Origin: a virus
Direction: 5' to 3' (one strand)
Length of the DNA: 21,556 nucleotides
IMG/VR virus record: IMGVR_UViG_3300034407_001675
Coordinates: 1 to 21,556 of that record
Part shown: piece by piece, positions 1 to 6,883 of the stretch
How the letters are laid out: each line of letters starts with the position of its first letter
Position numbering within the stretch: the stretch's first letter is position 1
Made by a program: the position numbers and the translations under genes
Notes under the pieces: generated by a model
What the model saw: only the letters and a program-made list of their open reading frames with translations
Told to the model about the DNA's origin: nothing
Database searches by the model: none

Positions 1-653
1 TTATGGCAAAAGCTAAAAATAAAATAATGTTTAAACACATAAAAGATGAAGCTGTTAAAGAATCTCAAAGATTAGCCGTAAAAAGAGGTGAAGCTCCGGA
101 TATGGAAGGCACTGGAATGAGAAATGCTCATTTACTTGCTGTTGCTCCTAATGCTTCAAGTTCAATTATTTGTGGAACTACTTCTCCAAGTGTTGAACCT
201 TTTAGAGCTAATGCTTATGTTCAAAAGACTATGTCTGGTTCTTTTCTTGTTAAAAATAAATTTTTAGAAAAATTATTAGAAACAAAAGGAATTAATAATG
301 AAAAAACATGGACTTCAATTTTAGGTAATAGAGGTTCTGTTTTACATATTAAAGAATTATCAGCTTGGGAAAAAGATGTATTTAAAACTGCAATTGAAAT
401 TAACCAAAGCTGGGTTATTGAACATGCAGCTGATAGACAAGAATTTATTTGTCAAGGTCAATCATTAAATTTATTTGTTCCTGCTGATGTTAATATTAAA
501 GAGTTACATGATACACATATGTTAGCTTGGAAGAAAAAATTAAAAACTTTATATTACTGTAGAAGTGAAGCAATTAAACGTGCTGAACTTGTAAGTAAAA
601 AAGTTGAAAGAACAATAATACCTGAAGCTGATTGCTTGGCTTGTGAAGGTTAA
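1..653 (+). CDS. nrdA: Ribonucleotide reductase class Ia, alpha (large) subunit, C-terminal part
   Basis: C-terminal 216 residues of the catalytic subunit that reduces ribonucleoside diphosphates to dNDPs. The reading frame is open to the window edge and the family is about 750 aa long, so the Met at position 3 is internal and the gene is 5' partial. Visible landmarks (numbered from that Met): the PNASSS segment at 49-54, matching the substrate phosphate-binding loop; ADRQEFICQGQS at 143-154; the stacked radical-transfer tyrosines Y184-Y185 (E. coli Y730/Y731 equivalents) in TLYY; and the C-terminal redox pair C211-L-A-C214, which passes electrons to the active site. The active-site Cys/Asn/Glu residues would lie upstream of the window. 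nrdB follows after 18 nt, so the two are probably co-transcribed. Identification is secure; whether the missing part is intact or carries an intein is unknown. Confidence 0.96.
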   Translation, partial: MAKAKNKIMFKHIKDEAVKESQRLAVKRGEAPDMEGTGMRNAHLLAVAPNASSSIICGTTSPSVEPFRANAYVQKTMSGSFLVKNKFLEKLLETKGINNEKTWTSILGNRGSVLHIKELSAWEKDVFKTAIEINQSWVIEHAADRQEFICQGQSLNLFVPADVNIKELHDTHMLAWKKKLKTLYYCRSEAIKRAELVSKKVERTIIPEADCLACEG

Positions 654-671
654 CAGAAAGATTAAAAAAAA

Positions 672-1625
672 ATGAGTTTATTTGATACTAGAAATTATTA
701 TAAGCCTTTCGATTATGAATGGGCGTTTGAAGCATATGAAACAATGCAGAAGATGCATTGGCTTCCTAGTGAAGTACCATTGCATGAAGATGTAAGGGAT
801 TGGAATGAAAGATTAACTGAAGAAGAGAAGAATTTAGTATCTCAAATATTAAAATTCTTTACTCAAGGTGATGTAGATATTGCACAAGCATATTTGGATA
901 GATATATTCCAAAATTTAAATCTCCTGAAGTAAGAATGATGCTTTCATCTTTTGTTTCATCTGAAGCTAATCATGTTCATAGTTATTCATTATTAAATGA
1001 TACTATTGGTGAAACACAATTAACTAATTTTAAAGCATTTCAAGAATATAAAGAAATGGCTAATAAACATGAATATCTTTTTAAATCTAAAGGTAAAGGT
1101 ACTCAAGGTTTAATAAGAGATATTGCTTGTTTTTCTGCATTTGGAGAAGGTTTACAATTATTTGCATCATTTGTAATGCTTTTAAACTTTCAAAGGTTTG
1201 GAAAAATGAAGGGTATGTGTCAAATTGTTACTTGGTCTATTAGAGATGAAACACATCATGTTGAATCAATGATTAAATTATTTCATACATTAGTAAAAGA
1301 AAATCCTGAAGTATGGACAGAAGATTTTAAAGCTGAATTATATCAAACATGTAGAGATATGGTTGAACTTGAAGATAAGTTTATTGACCTAGCTTTTGAA
1401 ATGGGTGGAATTCGTGGATTAAAACCTGAAGAAGTAAAACAATATATAAGATATATTGCTGATAAAAGATTATTACAATTGTCTTTAAAACCAAATTATA
1501 AAATTAAAGAAAACCCGTTAAGCTGGCTTGATTGGGTTATTAATGGTGTTGAACATACTAATTTCTTTGAAAATAGAGCTACTGAATATAGTAAAGGTTC
1601 AATTACTGGTAATTTGTGGGGGTAG
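672..1625 (+). CDS. nrdB: Ribonucleotide reductase class Ia, beta (small, radical) subunit
   Basis: Complete 317-aa R2 subunit that houses the metal cofactor and tyrosyl radical used by NrdA. Every key residue can be placed by ungapped comparison with E. coli R2: metal ligands D67, E98, H101, E159, E193 and H196; radical tyrosine Y105 (in SEANHVHSYS, 97-106); and the radical-transfer residues W30 and D192. Y306 near the C-terminus is a candidate for the E. coli Y356 role. The conserved Tyr argues for a standard class Ia enzyme rather than a Tyr-less variant. The protein is somewhat shorter than E. coli R2 (about 375 aa), as I recall for phage versions. The start is the first ATG, 18 nt after nrdA. 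In phages this pair boosts dNTP supply for replication. Confidence 0.97.
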   Translation: MSLFDTRNYYKPFDYEWAFEAYETMQKMHWLPSEVPLHEDVRDWNERLTEEEKNLVSQILKFFTQGDVDIAQAYLDRYIPKFKSPEVRMMLSSFVSSEANHVHSYSLLNDTIGETQLTNFKAFQEYKEMANKHEYLFKSKGKGTQGLIRDIACFSAFGEGLQLFASFVMLLNFQRFGKMKGMCQIVTWSIRDETHHVESMIKLFHTLVKENPEVWTEDFKAELYQTCRDMVELEDKFIDLAFEMGGIRGLKPEEVKQYIRYIADKRLLQLSLKPNYKIKENPLSWLDWVINGVEHTNFFENRATEYSKGSITGNLWG

Positions 1626-1628
1626 TAT

Positions 1629-1847
1629 ATGAAATTTATATTAACTATGTATATTTGTTCTGCTATTGCACAACAATGTAGTCCAGGAATAATAAAGCCT
1701 GGTCAATATAATGATTGGAATGATTGTTTACAAAAAGGTTATTTTGAATCTAAATTAATATTAAATGAATATACAACTGATCAAATTAATGAATATAAAA
1801 TATTAACTAAATTTGCATGTATAGAACAACCTGGTGAGGATATTTAA
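1629..1847 (+). CDS. Small cysteine-bearing phage protein (72 aa), function unknown
   Basis: Begins 3 nt after the nrdB stop. It has a short hydrophobic N-terminus (about residues 2-15, MKFILTMYICSAIA) and four cysteines, C10, C17, C33 and C64. From memory, small proteins of this pattern (hydrophobic start, early Cys pair, a D-x-x-D/N-C-x-x-x-G-Y segment, final F-x-C) recur in marine phage genomes without known function; here the middle reads NDWNDCLQKGY. The hydrophobic start could be a signal peptide or membrane anchor, and the cysteines could form disulfides; both are inferences. I considered a glutaredoxin-type RNR reductant, but there is no CxxC and no thioredoxin-fold signature. Position suggests co-expression with nrdAB. 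Confidence 0.8.
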   Translation: MKFILTMYICSAIAQQCSPGIIKPGQYNDWNDCLQKGYFESKLILNEYTTDQINEYKILTKFACIEQPGEDI

Positions 1848-1849
1848 TT

Positions 1850-2119
1850 ATGGCAGAATATCAAGGTAGAAAAGTTACTTTAAACAAACCAATGCGTGGT
1901 GATGTAAAAAAATTTAAAGTTTATGTCAAAAATTCCAAAGGTAATGTTGTAAAAGTAAATTTTGGTCATGGTGGAACAACAGCTAAAGCAGCTGGTCAAA
2001 AAACTATGAGAATAAGAAAAAACAATCCTGGAGCAAGAGCTAGTTTTAGAGCAAGACATAATTGCGCTAGTCCTGGTCCAAAAACAAAAGCAAGATATTG
2101 GTCTTGTAAGAAATGGTAA
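1850..2119 (+). CDS. Basic conserved phage protein (89 aa) with FRARHNC and YWSC motifs
   Basis: Lys/Arg-rich protein with a KVYVKNSKGNVVKVNFG strand pair (23-39), then SFRARHNC (65-72) and KARYWSCKKW (80-89). The family occurs widely in marine T4-like and siphovirus genomes, usually near virion genes; I think it corresponds to the DUF6321 group, but the number is from memory. H70, C72 and C86 are the conserved-looking polar positions and might bind metal; that is inference. Between the FG turn and the RHNC motif there is a Gly/Thr/Lys-rich stretch (40-51) that seems longer than in relatives I recall. The start is supported by a purine-rich GGTGAGGA about 10 nt upstream. It sits just before three smaller basic genes, so a DNA- or capsid-associated role is possible. 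Confidence 0.82.
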   Translation: MAEYQGRKVTLNKPMRGDVKKFKVYVKNSKGNVVKVNFGHGGTTAKAAGQKTMRIRKNNPGARASFRARHNCASPGPKTKARYWSCKKW

Positions 2120-2124
2120 ATAAA

Positions 2125-2250
2125 ATGGCTTATAAAAGAAAAAGTAGTGTTAAGAAAAGTTCAGGTAAGGCTAAACTTACTGCAAAACAAATGAAGCTTC
2201 CAAAAGCTTTAAGAGATAAAATATTGGCTGCTAAACGAAAAGGCAAATAA
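2125..2250 (+). CDS. Very small basic protein (41 aa), LTAKQ-LPKALR type
   Basis: A 41-codon ORF: ATG at 2125, stop TAA at 2248-2250, five bases after the upstream gene. The product is MAYKRKSSVKKSSG followed by a KLTAKQMKLPKALRDKILAA helix-like segment and a basic tail; about 17 of 41 residues are Lys or Arg. I recall similar LTxKQxKLPxxLxxxI microproteins in marine phages next to head genes, without known function. Its stop overlaps the next start (TAATG at 2248-2252), which supports real translation and coupling. The RBS is weak. A nucleic-acid-binding or virion role is conceivable from the charge only. Confidence 0.68.
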   Translation: MAYKRKSSVKKSSGKAKLTAKQMKLPKALRDKILAAKRKGK

Positions 2251-2354
2251 TGGCTTATAAAAAGAAAAAGGGTTCAGCAGGTAAAGCTTGTTGGAAAGGT
2301 TACCGAAGAGGTAAAGGTAATTCTTGTATTAAAATGAAAAGAGGGAGAAAATAA
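2250..2354 (+). CDS. Very small basic protein (34 aa) with ACWKGYR...C motif
   Basis: A 34-codon ORF whose ATG overlaps the preceding stop, with an AAAAGG Shine-Dalgarno-like stretch just upstream. The N-terminus MAYKKKK resembles that of its neighbour (MAYKRKS). The core, K12-A-C14-W-K-G-Y-R-R ... C26, resembles the motif I know from marine phage virion-associated proteins as (G)xACWxGYxxxGxKxKxGxxVPNC, here in shortened, free-standing form. Function is unknown. The two cysteines lie 12 residues apart. Conservation of this motif makes the gene more credible than its length suggests. Confidence 0.68.
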   Translation: MAYKKKKGSAGKACWKGYRRGKGNSCIKMKRGRK

Positions 2355-2355
2355 A

Positions 2356-2430
2356 ATGTCTAGATGTTGTTGCCAAGTAAGGGCACAAAGAAAAAGAAAA
2401 ATAACAATAAGAAGGAAAAGAAGAAAATAA
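2356..2430 (+). CDS. Putative microprotein (24 aa), CCC plus polybasic tail
   Basis: A 24-codon ORF: MSRCCCQVRAQ followed by a nearly pure Lys/Arg tail; 12 of 24 residues are Lys or Arg and C4-C6 are three consecutive cysteines. A purine-rich AGAGGGAGA lies about 8 nt before the ATG, and the stop is one base from the next start at 2432. Spacing and RBS fit a translated gene in the same operon. In purine-rich DNA a short Lys/Arg ORF can arise by chance, so confidence is lower than for its neighbours. Confidence 0.45.
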   Translation: MSRCCCQVRAQRKRKITIRRKRRK

Positions 2431-2431
2431 T

Positions 2432-2659
2432 ATGATAATAGAAAATAAACAAGAAGAAAATAAATCAATAGTAATTAATGATAAAAAATATTATGAAAAG
2501 GATTTAAACGAAAATATGAGAAATAGTTTAATTGCTTTATCAACACAAAGAACTAATAAAGCAAGATTAGAAATTGATGTTAATAATGCTGCTATTTTAA
2601 TTGCTCATCACGCTAAAGTAGTGGATGATGAACTTGCTAAAATAAAATCTATTGATTAA
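2432..2659 (+). CDS. Small phage protein (75 aa), DUF6447-like
   Basis: Acidic-start protein with IVINDKKYYEKDLNENMRN (13-31), then a long predicted helix ending in VVDDELAKI. The pattern (short beta hairpin I-x-I-x-G/D-K-x-Y, a D-L start of helix, then a helix with regular hydrophobics and a terminal L-A-x-I) matches small marine phage proteins that I believe are called DUF6447; the number is from memory. No catalytic residues are visible. The length (75 aa) is normal for such proteins. It ends 10 nt before the MuF-like gene and probably shares its mRNA. Its role is unknown, and a virion or head-assembly function is only suggested by position. Confidence 0.82.
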   Translation: MIIENKQEENKSIVINDKKYYEKDLNENMRNSLIALSTQRTNKARLEIDVNNAAILIAHHAKVVDDELAKIKSID

Positions 2660-2669
2660 GGAAAAATAA

Positions 2670-3692
2670 ATGTCTATAAACGATGATGTATATTCAAGAA
2701 TGCTGAAACACCGTGCATTACTTACTCTTTACGAAAAGAGATTGGATACTGAAATTGATAAAATTTTAGCGTCACACAAAATAAGATTACAACGAATTGT
2801 AGCATTATCTGGTACAACAAATATAAATGTTTTAACTAGAAAATTAAATACTGAAATTCGTTTAACTTATAAAAAAATATATAAAGAAGGTATTAGTGAA
2901 TTAAATAAATTAGCTGGTGTAAGTGCTAGATTTTATAAAAGTGTTTTTGCTAAAGCCTTAACAAATATTTATAAAGCTAAAGGTGTAAAAGATACTTTAA
3001 AGGTTAATGATTTAATTATTAGATCAAATGGAACCTATAGTCAACAATTAGCATCTATAAGTATTTTAGAACAAAGAAGAATAAAAAGTATAGTTAAAAC
3101 TGGAATGATTCAAAATAAAGCTATGATAAATATAGCTCAGGATTTAGGTAAAAGTGGATTATTAGCTTCTACCGTACAATTAAAAACATTAACAAGAACT
3201 GCAATAACTGAAACATCTAATTTTGTATCAAATACAACATATAAATTAAATGATGATGTTGTTCAAGGTTACCAATATGTGGCTACCTTAGATAGTAGAA
3301 CTAGTTTAATTTGTGGAAGATTAGATGGTAAAGTTTATTCATTAAGTAATAAAAATGCGCCTCAACCACCACAACATTTTAATTGTAGATCAACAACTAT
3401 ACCTGTTATAAAAAGTACTAATCAATTATTAAATACAGACAATAATAGATTACAAAAACGAAAAATTGCTGGATTATCAGATAGTCGTCGTGCCTCTATC
3501 AATGGTCAAGTACCAGGTAAAACAACTTATCCGGAATGGCTATCAAGTCAACCGAATGAAGTTAAACTGGCTGTATTAGGAAACCAAAAAAGAGTTACTT
3601 TGTTTAACTCGGGAAAAGTTAAATTTTCTCAATTTTCTAATAAAGATGGTAAATTAATTTCGTTAAAACAATTAGAAGAATTATCAAATTAA
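2670..3692 (+). CDS. Phage head morphogenesis protein, Mu F-like
   Basis: 340-aa minor head protein of the Mu gpF / SPP1 gp7 type, which associates with the portal and is needed for correct head assembly or DNA ejection. The N-terminal two thirds are helical (residues 1-170). The diagnostic C-terminal domain runs from TAITETSN (about 175) through QGYQYVATLDSRTSLICGRL (about 199-218, the T-x-D-x-R-T-x-x-x-C signature) to PPQHFNCRS (about 233-241), containing the two conserved cysteines. The tail continues to residue 340 without a recognisable toxin or protease domain. Normally the portal gene lies directly upstream, but here small proteins and nrdAB intervene. The start has AAGGAAAAATAA upstream. 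A 53-nt gap with GGCCGTGTCC, locally GC-rich, separates it from the scaffold gene. Confidence 0.92.
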   Translation: MSINDDVYSRMLKHRALLTLYEKRLDTEIDKILASHKIRLQRIVALSGTTNINVLTRKLNTEIRLTYKKIYKEGISELNKLAGVSARFYKSVFAKALTNIYKAKGVKDTLKVNDLIIRSNGTYSQQLASISILEQRRIKSIVKTGMIQNKAMINIAQDLGKSGLLASTVQLKTLTRTAITETSNFVSNTTYKLNDDVVQGYQYVATLDSRTSLICGRLDGKVYSLSNKNAPQPPQHFNCRSTTIPVIKSTNQLLNTDNNRLQKRKIAGLSDSRRASINGQVPGKTTYPEWLSSQPNEVKLAVLGNQKRVTLFNSGKVKFSQFSNKDGKLISLKQLEELSN

Positions 3693-3745
3693 TCTTTTGT
3701 TTTTAAATTAAAATATAACTAAGGCCGTGTCCAAAGGAAAAATAA

Positions 3746-4402
3746 ATGTCAGAAAACATTGAAAACAATACTCAAGTAAAAGAAGAAACAGCAGATGAAA
3801 CTAAACAACCGGATGTAAAACAATTGGTTGATCAAGAGGTTTCAAAAGCTATATCTAATATCAAATTAAATTTAGATAATGCATATAAAGAAAGAGATGA
3901 AGCTTTAAGTCAAATTGAGAAAATTAAAGTAGAGAAAAGACAAGCTGAAATTTCTAGCCTTGAACAACAAGGTAAACACTCTGAAGCTATGCAAATGAAA
4001 CTAAATGAAATGAATACTAAACTTGAGGCTTATGAACAAAAGAACATAGAATTGAGCAGAGATAATGCCGTGCGTACTCAGCTTAACTCTTTAAACTTTA
4101 AATCGGAAAAAGCCGCTAATATGGCCTATTCAGATATTGTAAAAAGTTTAAAGAAAGATGCTTTAGGAAATTGGGTGAATGAAAACGGAGCTAGTATTGA
4201 TGAGACAGTGTCAAATTATGCTAAGGACGATAATAATGAATTCTTATTTTCTGTTAAAGCAAACATGGGATCTGGAATAACTCCAGCCAAACCAAGTACA
4301 GGAACTACTCCTGTGTCATCTATAAAAGATATGACAACCGATGAAATGCTTAATGCTGTTAGCAAAGGGCAAATTAAGGTTGCTGGAGATTGGTCTCAAT
4401 AA
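3746..4402 (+). CDS. Capsid scaffolding protein
   Basis: 218-aa protein placed directly before the major capsid gene. It has a charged, disordered N-terminus, a long predicted coiled coil (about residues 28-110, many E, K and Q with heptad-like hydrophobics), and a Pro/Thr-rich linker (about 177-190). A short C-terminal helix (SIKDMTTDEMLNAVSKGQIK, about 193-212) would be the capsid-binding element by analogy with other phage scaffolds. No protease triad is visible, so it does not look like a protease-scaffold fusion. The RBS is AAAGGAAAAATAA. Composition plus position give the call; direct homology was not tested. Confidence 0.85.
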   Translation: MSENIENNTQVKEETADETKQPDVKQLVDQEVSKAISNIKLNLDNAYKERDEALSQIEKIKVEKRQAEISSLEQQGKHSEAMQMKLNEMNTKLEAYEQKNIELSRDNAVRTQLNSLNFKSEKAANMAYSDIVKSLKKDALGNWVNENGASIDETVSNYAKDDNNEFLFSVKANMGSGITPAKPSTGTTPVSSIKDMTTDEMLNAVSKGQIKVAGDWSQ

Positions 4403-4426
4403 GACCTATCTTTTATAATAATAACC

Positions 4427-4440
4427 GCACAATTATGTGC
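4427..4440 (+). other. Short hairpin before the capsid gene
   Basis: GCACA (4427-4431) and TGTGC (4436-4440) form a perfect 5-bp stem with an ATTA loop, in the 65-nt gap between scaffold and capsid genes. It is followed by TTTAAATAAT rather than a clean T run. It is one of the few GC-containing words in this gap. It could be an RNA-processing or mRNA-stabilising element, or a weak terminator. Stems this short also occur by chance. Confidence 0.35.
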
Positions 4441-4467
4441 TTTAAATAATAAAAGGAAAATAAATAA

Positions 4468-5529
4468 ATGACTGTAATAAGTTCAAACTTTAATAACATT
4501 GCAAGAGCAATTTCTGCTTACGAACAAGCTGGAAGAGCTGATGCCGCGTTATTAACATCAACTGCTATGGTTGGTTCTGACGCAAGAATCAATGATTCAG
4601 GTGAAAATTACACTGGTACATTAAGATGGTTAGATTTTACTGATCCAACTACTTTTAATAAACAGAACGAAACTGCTACTGATGTTGCTATTAATGAAAT
4701 GGCAGTATCAAATAAATCAGCAGTATATATCAAAAATATTGATCATATTGCTGCACAAGAAATGTCAGTTCAAAGATTAATCTCAAAAGTTGACGGATTA
4801 TCATACTTAGGTTCTCAATTTGCTTCAGTTAGAGCAAGAAGAGAAGATCTACAATTAAGATCTATCCTAAATGGTGTATCTGACAAAATTTGGGGTGCAA
4901 CTGTAATTGGTACTTCTGATCCTGCTGCTAAAGTTGGTACTTTTGGTTTCTATACTGGTTCTAATGCTAGTGATGCTCCAAATCCGTTATTTGCAATTGA
5001 AAACACAACTAACAATAGATCTGCTTTCTTTGATACTCTATTAGATGCTATCACTGAAGTTAAAGGTGAATTTGAAGAGCCTTTCTACTACTTAGTAGTT
5101 GATACTGCAACTTACAACATTATGAGAAAACAAAACGTTCTTGATGTTGCTCCAGTTGTAGACGGTAACTTCAATTTCTCTACTATTTTAGGTGGAAAAA
5201 TTAGACTTATTATTAACAACCAATCGTTAACTGCTAACCTACCTGCAGGCTTAAAAGTATCTTACTTAGCTAAAGCTGGATCTGTACATTATTCTGATAT
5301 TGCACAGACTAATCCAACTGCTATTGAAAGAAACGAACTAGCTGGTAATGGTGGTGGTCTTGTTACTGTTTTATCTAGATGGGGTAATATAATGCACCCT
5401 AAAGGATTCTCATGGGCTGGAAGTGCAACTGCATACCCTGCTAATGCTGATCTTGCTCTAGGTACAAACTGGGCAGTACATGCTACTAACGTTAACCAAA
5501 TTGGTTTATTCCCAATTTATCACGGTTAA
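4468..5529 (+). CDS. Major capsid protein (HK97-fold type, inferred)
   Basis: 353-aa protein after the scaffold gene. It builds the icosahedral shell. Segments typical of phage capsid proteins: a long alpha region (about 80-140, with SVQRLISKVDGLSYLGSQF and ARREDLQLRSILNG), a YYLVVDTATYNIM strand-helix segment (about 208-220), and a C-terminal beta part ending in NQIGLFPIYHG. The absence of a long cleaved N-terminal delta domain and the separate scaffold gene fit a scaffold-dependent capsid without the HK97 protease route. Codon choice differs from the fibre genes: by hand count about half of the Asn codons are AAC, and TAC outnumbers TAT, as expected of a highly expressed gene. The Shine-Dalgarno AAAAGGA lies about 10 nt before the ATG. 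Confidence 0.92.
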   Translation: MTVISSNFNNIARAISAYEQAGRADAALLTSTAMVGSDARINDSGENYTGTLRWLDFTDPTTFNKQNETATDVAINEMAVSNKSAVYIKNIDHIAAQEMSVQRLISKVDGLSYLGSQFASVRARREDLQLRSILNGVSDKIWGATVIGTSDPAAKVGTFGFYTGSNASDAPNPLFAIENTTNNRSAFFDTLLDAITEVKGEFEEPFYYLVVDTATYNIMRKQNVLDVAPVVDGNFNFSTILGGKIRLIINNQSLTANLPAGLKVSYLAKAGSVHYSDIAQTNPTAIERNELAGNGGGLVTVLSRWGNIMHPKGFSWAGSATAYPANADLALGTNWAVHATNVNQIGLFPIYHG

Positions 5530-5559
5530 TATTATAACTATTAGATACGGAGAAAAATA

Positions 5560-6105
5560 ATGGCTTTACAAAAAGGATACAATTCATTTGTTACTATAAC
5601 AGAAGCAGAAAGTTATTTCTATGATAGACTTAACCAAGCTTCATGGGATAGTGCTACAGATGAAACTGTTGAACGAGCTTTAGTAACAGCCACAGGAATT
5701 CTCGATAACTTGGATTGGGGTGGAACGGCTGTGCCTACTGCCCTTTATCCTTTATCGTGGCCTAGAGATATTACTTATTGGGATACAAAATCTGGTGGGT
5801 ATGAAACTTTAGAAGACGATAGATCAACAACAAGTTATGGAACTTTTCCTGAAGATATCAAAAAAGCTACCTATGAGTTAGCATTACACTTGATTAAAAA
5901 TATGAGCACAATAGAAGATCAATCATCAGGTTCGCCTAGGTTGAAAGATTTATCTGTTGGCTCTATTTCTTTAACATTTGATTTAGGATCTGGAATTAGT
6001 AATTTTAACGAATTACCTGATCATATTCAAAATATAATTGTTAAATTCGATAATCCTGCTAGTTCTGCAACTAATAGAGGAGTTAAAGTTAGTGGAGGTG
6101 CTTAA
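5560..6105 (+). CDS. Head-tail connector protein (family often labelled DnaT-like)
   Basis: 181-aa protein with SFVTITEAESYFYDRL (9-24), an A-T-x-x-L-D segment (43-51) and YPLSWPRD (63-70). This is the pattern of the small head-tail adaptor family that forms a ring under the portal. Automatic annotation often calls these proteins putative DnaT-like ssDNA-binding proteins; the position between capsid and head-closure genes makes the connector role much more likely. A loop rich in Gly, Thr and Ser (about 76-95) lies between the W-P-R motif and the following FPEDIKKATYELA helix. Its stop overlaps the next start (TAATG at 6103-6107), suggesting translational coupling. Confidence 0.85.
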   Translation: MALQKGYNSFVTITEAESYFYDRLNQASWDSATDETVERALVTATGILDNLDWGGTAVPTALYPLSWPRDITYWDTKSGGYETLEDDRSTTSYGTFPEDIKKATYELALHLIKNMSTIEDQSSGSPRLKDLSVGSISLTFDLGSGISNFNELPDHIQNIIVKFDNPASSATNRGVKVSGGA

Positions 6106-6461
6106 TGAGCTACTCAAAACTAATTAAAAATAATGTAAAAATGGCATTTAATATTATAGGTGATCTTGGTGAAGATATAGTATTTACAAATAAAACTGTA
6201 AGTAATTATAATTTTACTACACAATCTGTTGATACTGCTACTGATACTTCTTTTACTGCGAAAGCGGTAGTTGAAAATCAATTCAGAACTAACGATGATA
6301 CACCTAGACTAGAATGTAATTTAATATTTGATTCAGATTATTTAGATTCTAAGAAAATTGATAATTACGACACTGTTGTATTTAGAGGTAAAACTTGGAA
6401 AATAAATAAATTTGAAGATAATAATTATGTTATTACTTTAACTGTTGGAAGGGAATCTTAA
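6105..6461 (+). CDS. Head closure / head-tail joining protein
   Basis: 118-aa predominantly beta protein that probably stacks under the connector and seals the filled head, comparable to the SPP1 gp16 / HK97 gp7 class. The most typical piece is near the C-terminus: DTVVFRGKTWKINKFEDNN (about 89-107), the D-x-V-x-x-x-G-x-x-W-x-I pattern of head-tail joining proteins. It overlaps both neighbours by one base (TAATG), so the connector, closure and terminator proteins are probably made in matched amounts. The assignment rests on fold pattern and synteny. Confidence 0.75.
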   Translation: MSYSKLIKNNVKMAFNIIGDLGEDIVFTNKTVSNYNFTTQSVDTATDTSFTAKAVVENQFRTNDDTPRLECNLIFDSDYLDSKKIDNYDTVVFRGKTWKINKFEDNNYVITLTVGRES

Positions 6462-6853
6462 TGGCTACAATATCACAAATGTTGACAGCTGTTGAAGGTT
6501 TGTTTGCTTCCACCGCTTGGACATCTAATAACATCAAAGCATTTCCTGCGAATTATCAAGGGGAAATTAATGCTGAGGAATGGATACGAGTTTCTGTATT
6601 ACCATTTTCTTCAGAATTAGCTTATCAAGATGTAATAGCAAATGGTCAAATTGTATGTAATATATTTGTTCCAGCTGGAGCAGGTATGAAAAGAGCATAT
6701 CAAATTGCTGATTTACTAAAAACATTATTAGATCAAGAAGTAATCTCTGGATATCTACAAACAACTAATAGCTTTATAACAAACATTGGAATTGACCCAA
6801 AAGACGCTGGTTTATATAATGTAGACTATACGGTCAATTTCAAATCAATTTAA
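6461..6853 (+). CDS. Tail terminator / tail completion protein
   Basis: 130-aa protein located between head closure and major tail protein, the usual place for the ring that caps the finished tail tube. A helical N-terminus is followed by strands EEWIRVSVLPF (39-49) and GQIVCNIFVPAGAGM (62-76), then the helix KRAYQIADLLKTLLD (77-91), a pattern I associate with the gpU/DUF4128-type terminators (G-x-I-x-x-x-I-F-x-P-x-G-x-G then A-x-x-I-A-D). It starts with the TAATG overlap at 6459-6463 and ends 30 nt before the tail tube gene. Confidence 0.8.
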   Translation: MATISQMLTAVEGLFASTAWTSNNIKAFPANYQGEINAEEWIRVSVLPFSSELAYQDVIANGQIVCNIFVPAGAGMKRAYQIADLLKTLLDQEVISGYLQTTNSFITNIGIDPKDAGLYNVDYTVNFKSI

Positions 6854-6883
6854 CCAAAAATAATATAAAGGAAGAAAACAAAA

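Noticed and set aside
3-653. Short complete gene starting at ATG 3
   Set aside because: The product aligns with only the last third of NrdA and lacks the active-site region, and the window simply cuts the gene; the ATG is an internal Met.
1629-1847. Glutaredoxin partner for RNR
   Set aside because: No CxxC motif or thioredoxin-fold pattern in the 72-aa protein despite four cysteines.
2274-2468. Minus-strand ORF of 64 aa, Leu/Phe-rich
   Set aside because: It is the complement of Lys/Arg-rich purine DNA of the microprotein cluster; such antisense strands give hydrophobic ORFs automatically, and it has no RBS support.
5560-6105. DnaT-like ssDNA-binding function
   Set aside because: The label comes from fold resemblance; position between capsid and head-closure genes fits a structural connector instead.
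6567-6764. Minus-strand ORF of 65 aa
   Set aside because: Fully inside the tail terminator gene on the other strand; hydrophobic composition is the antisense shadow of AT-rich coding DNA.
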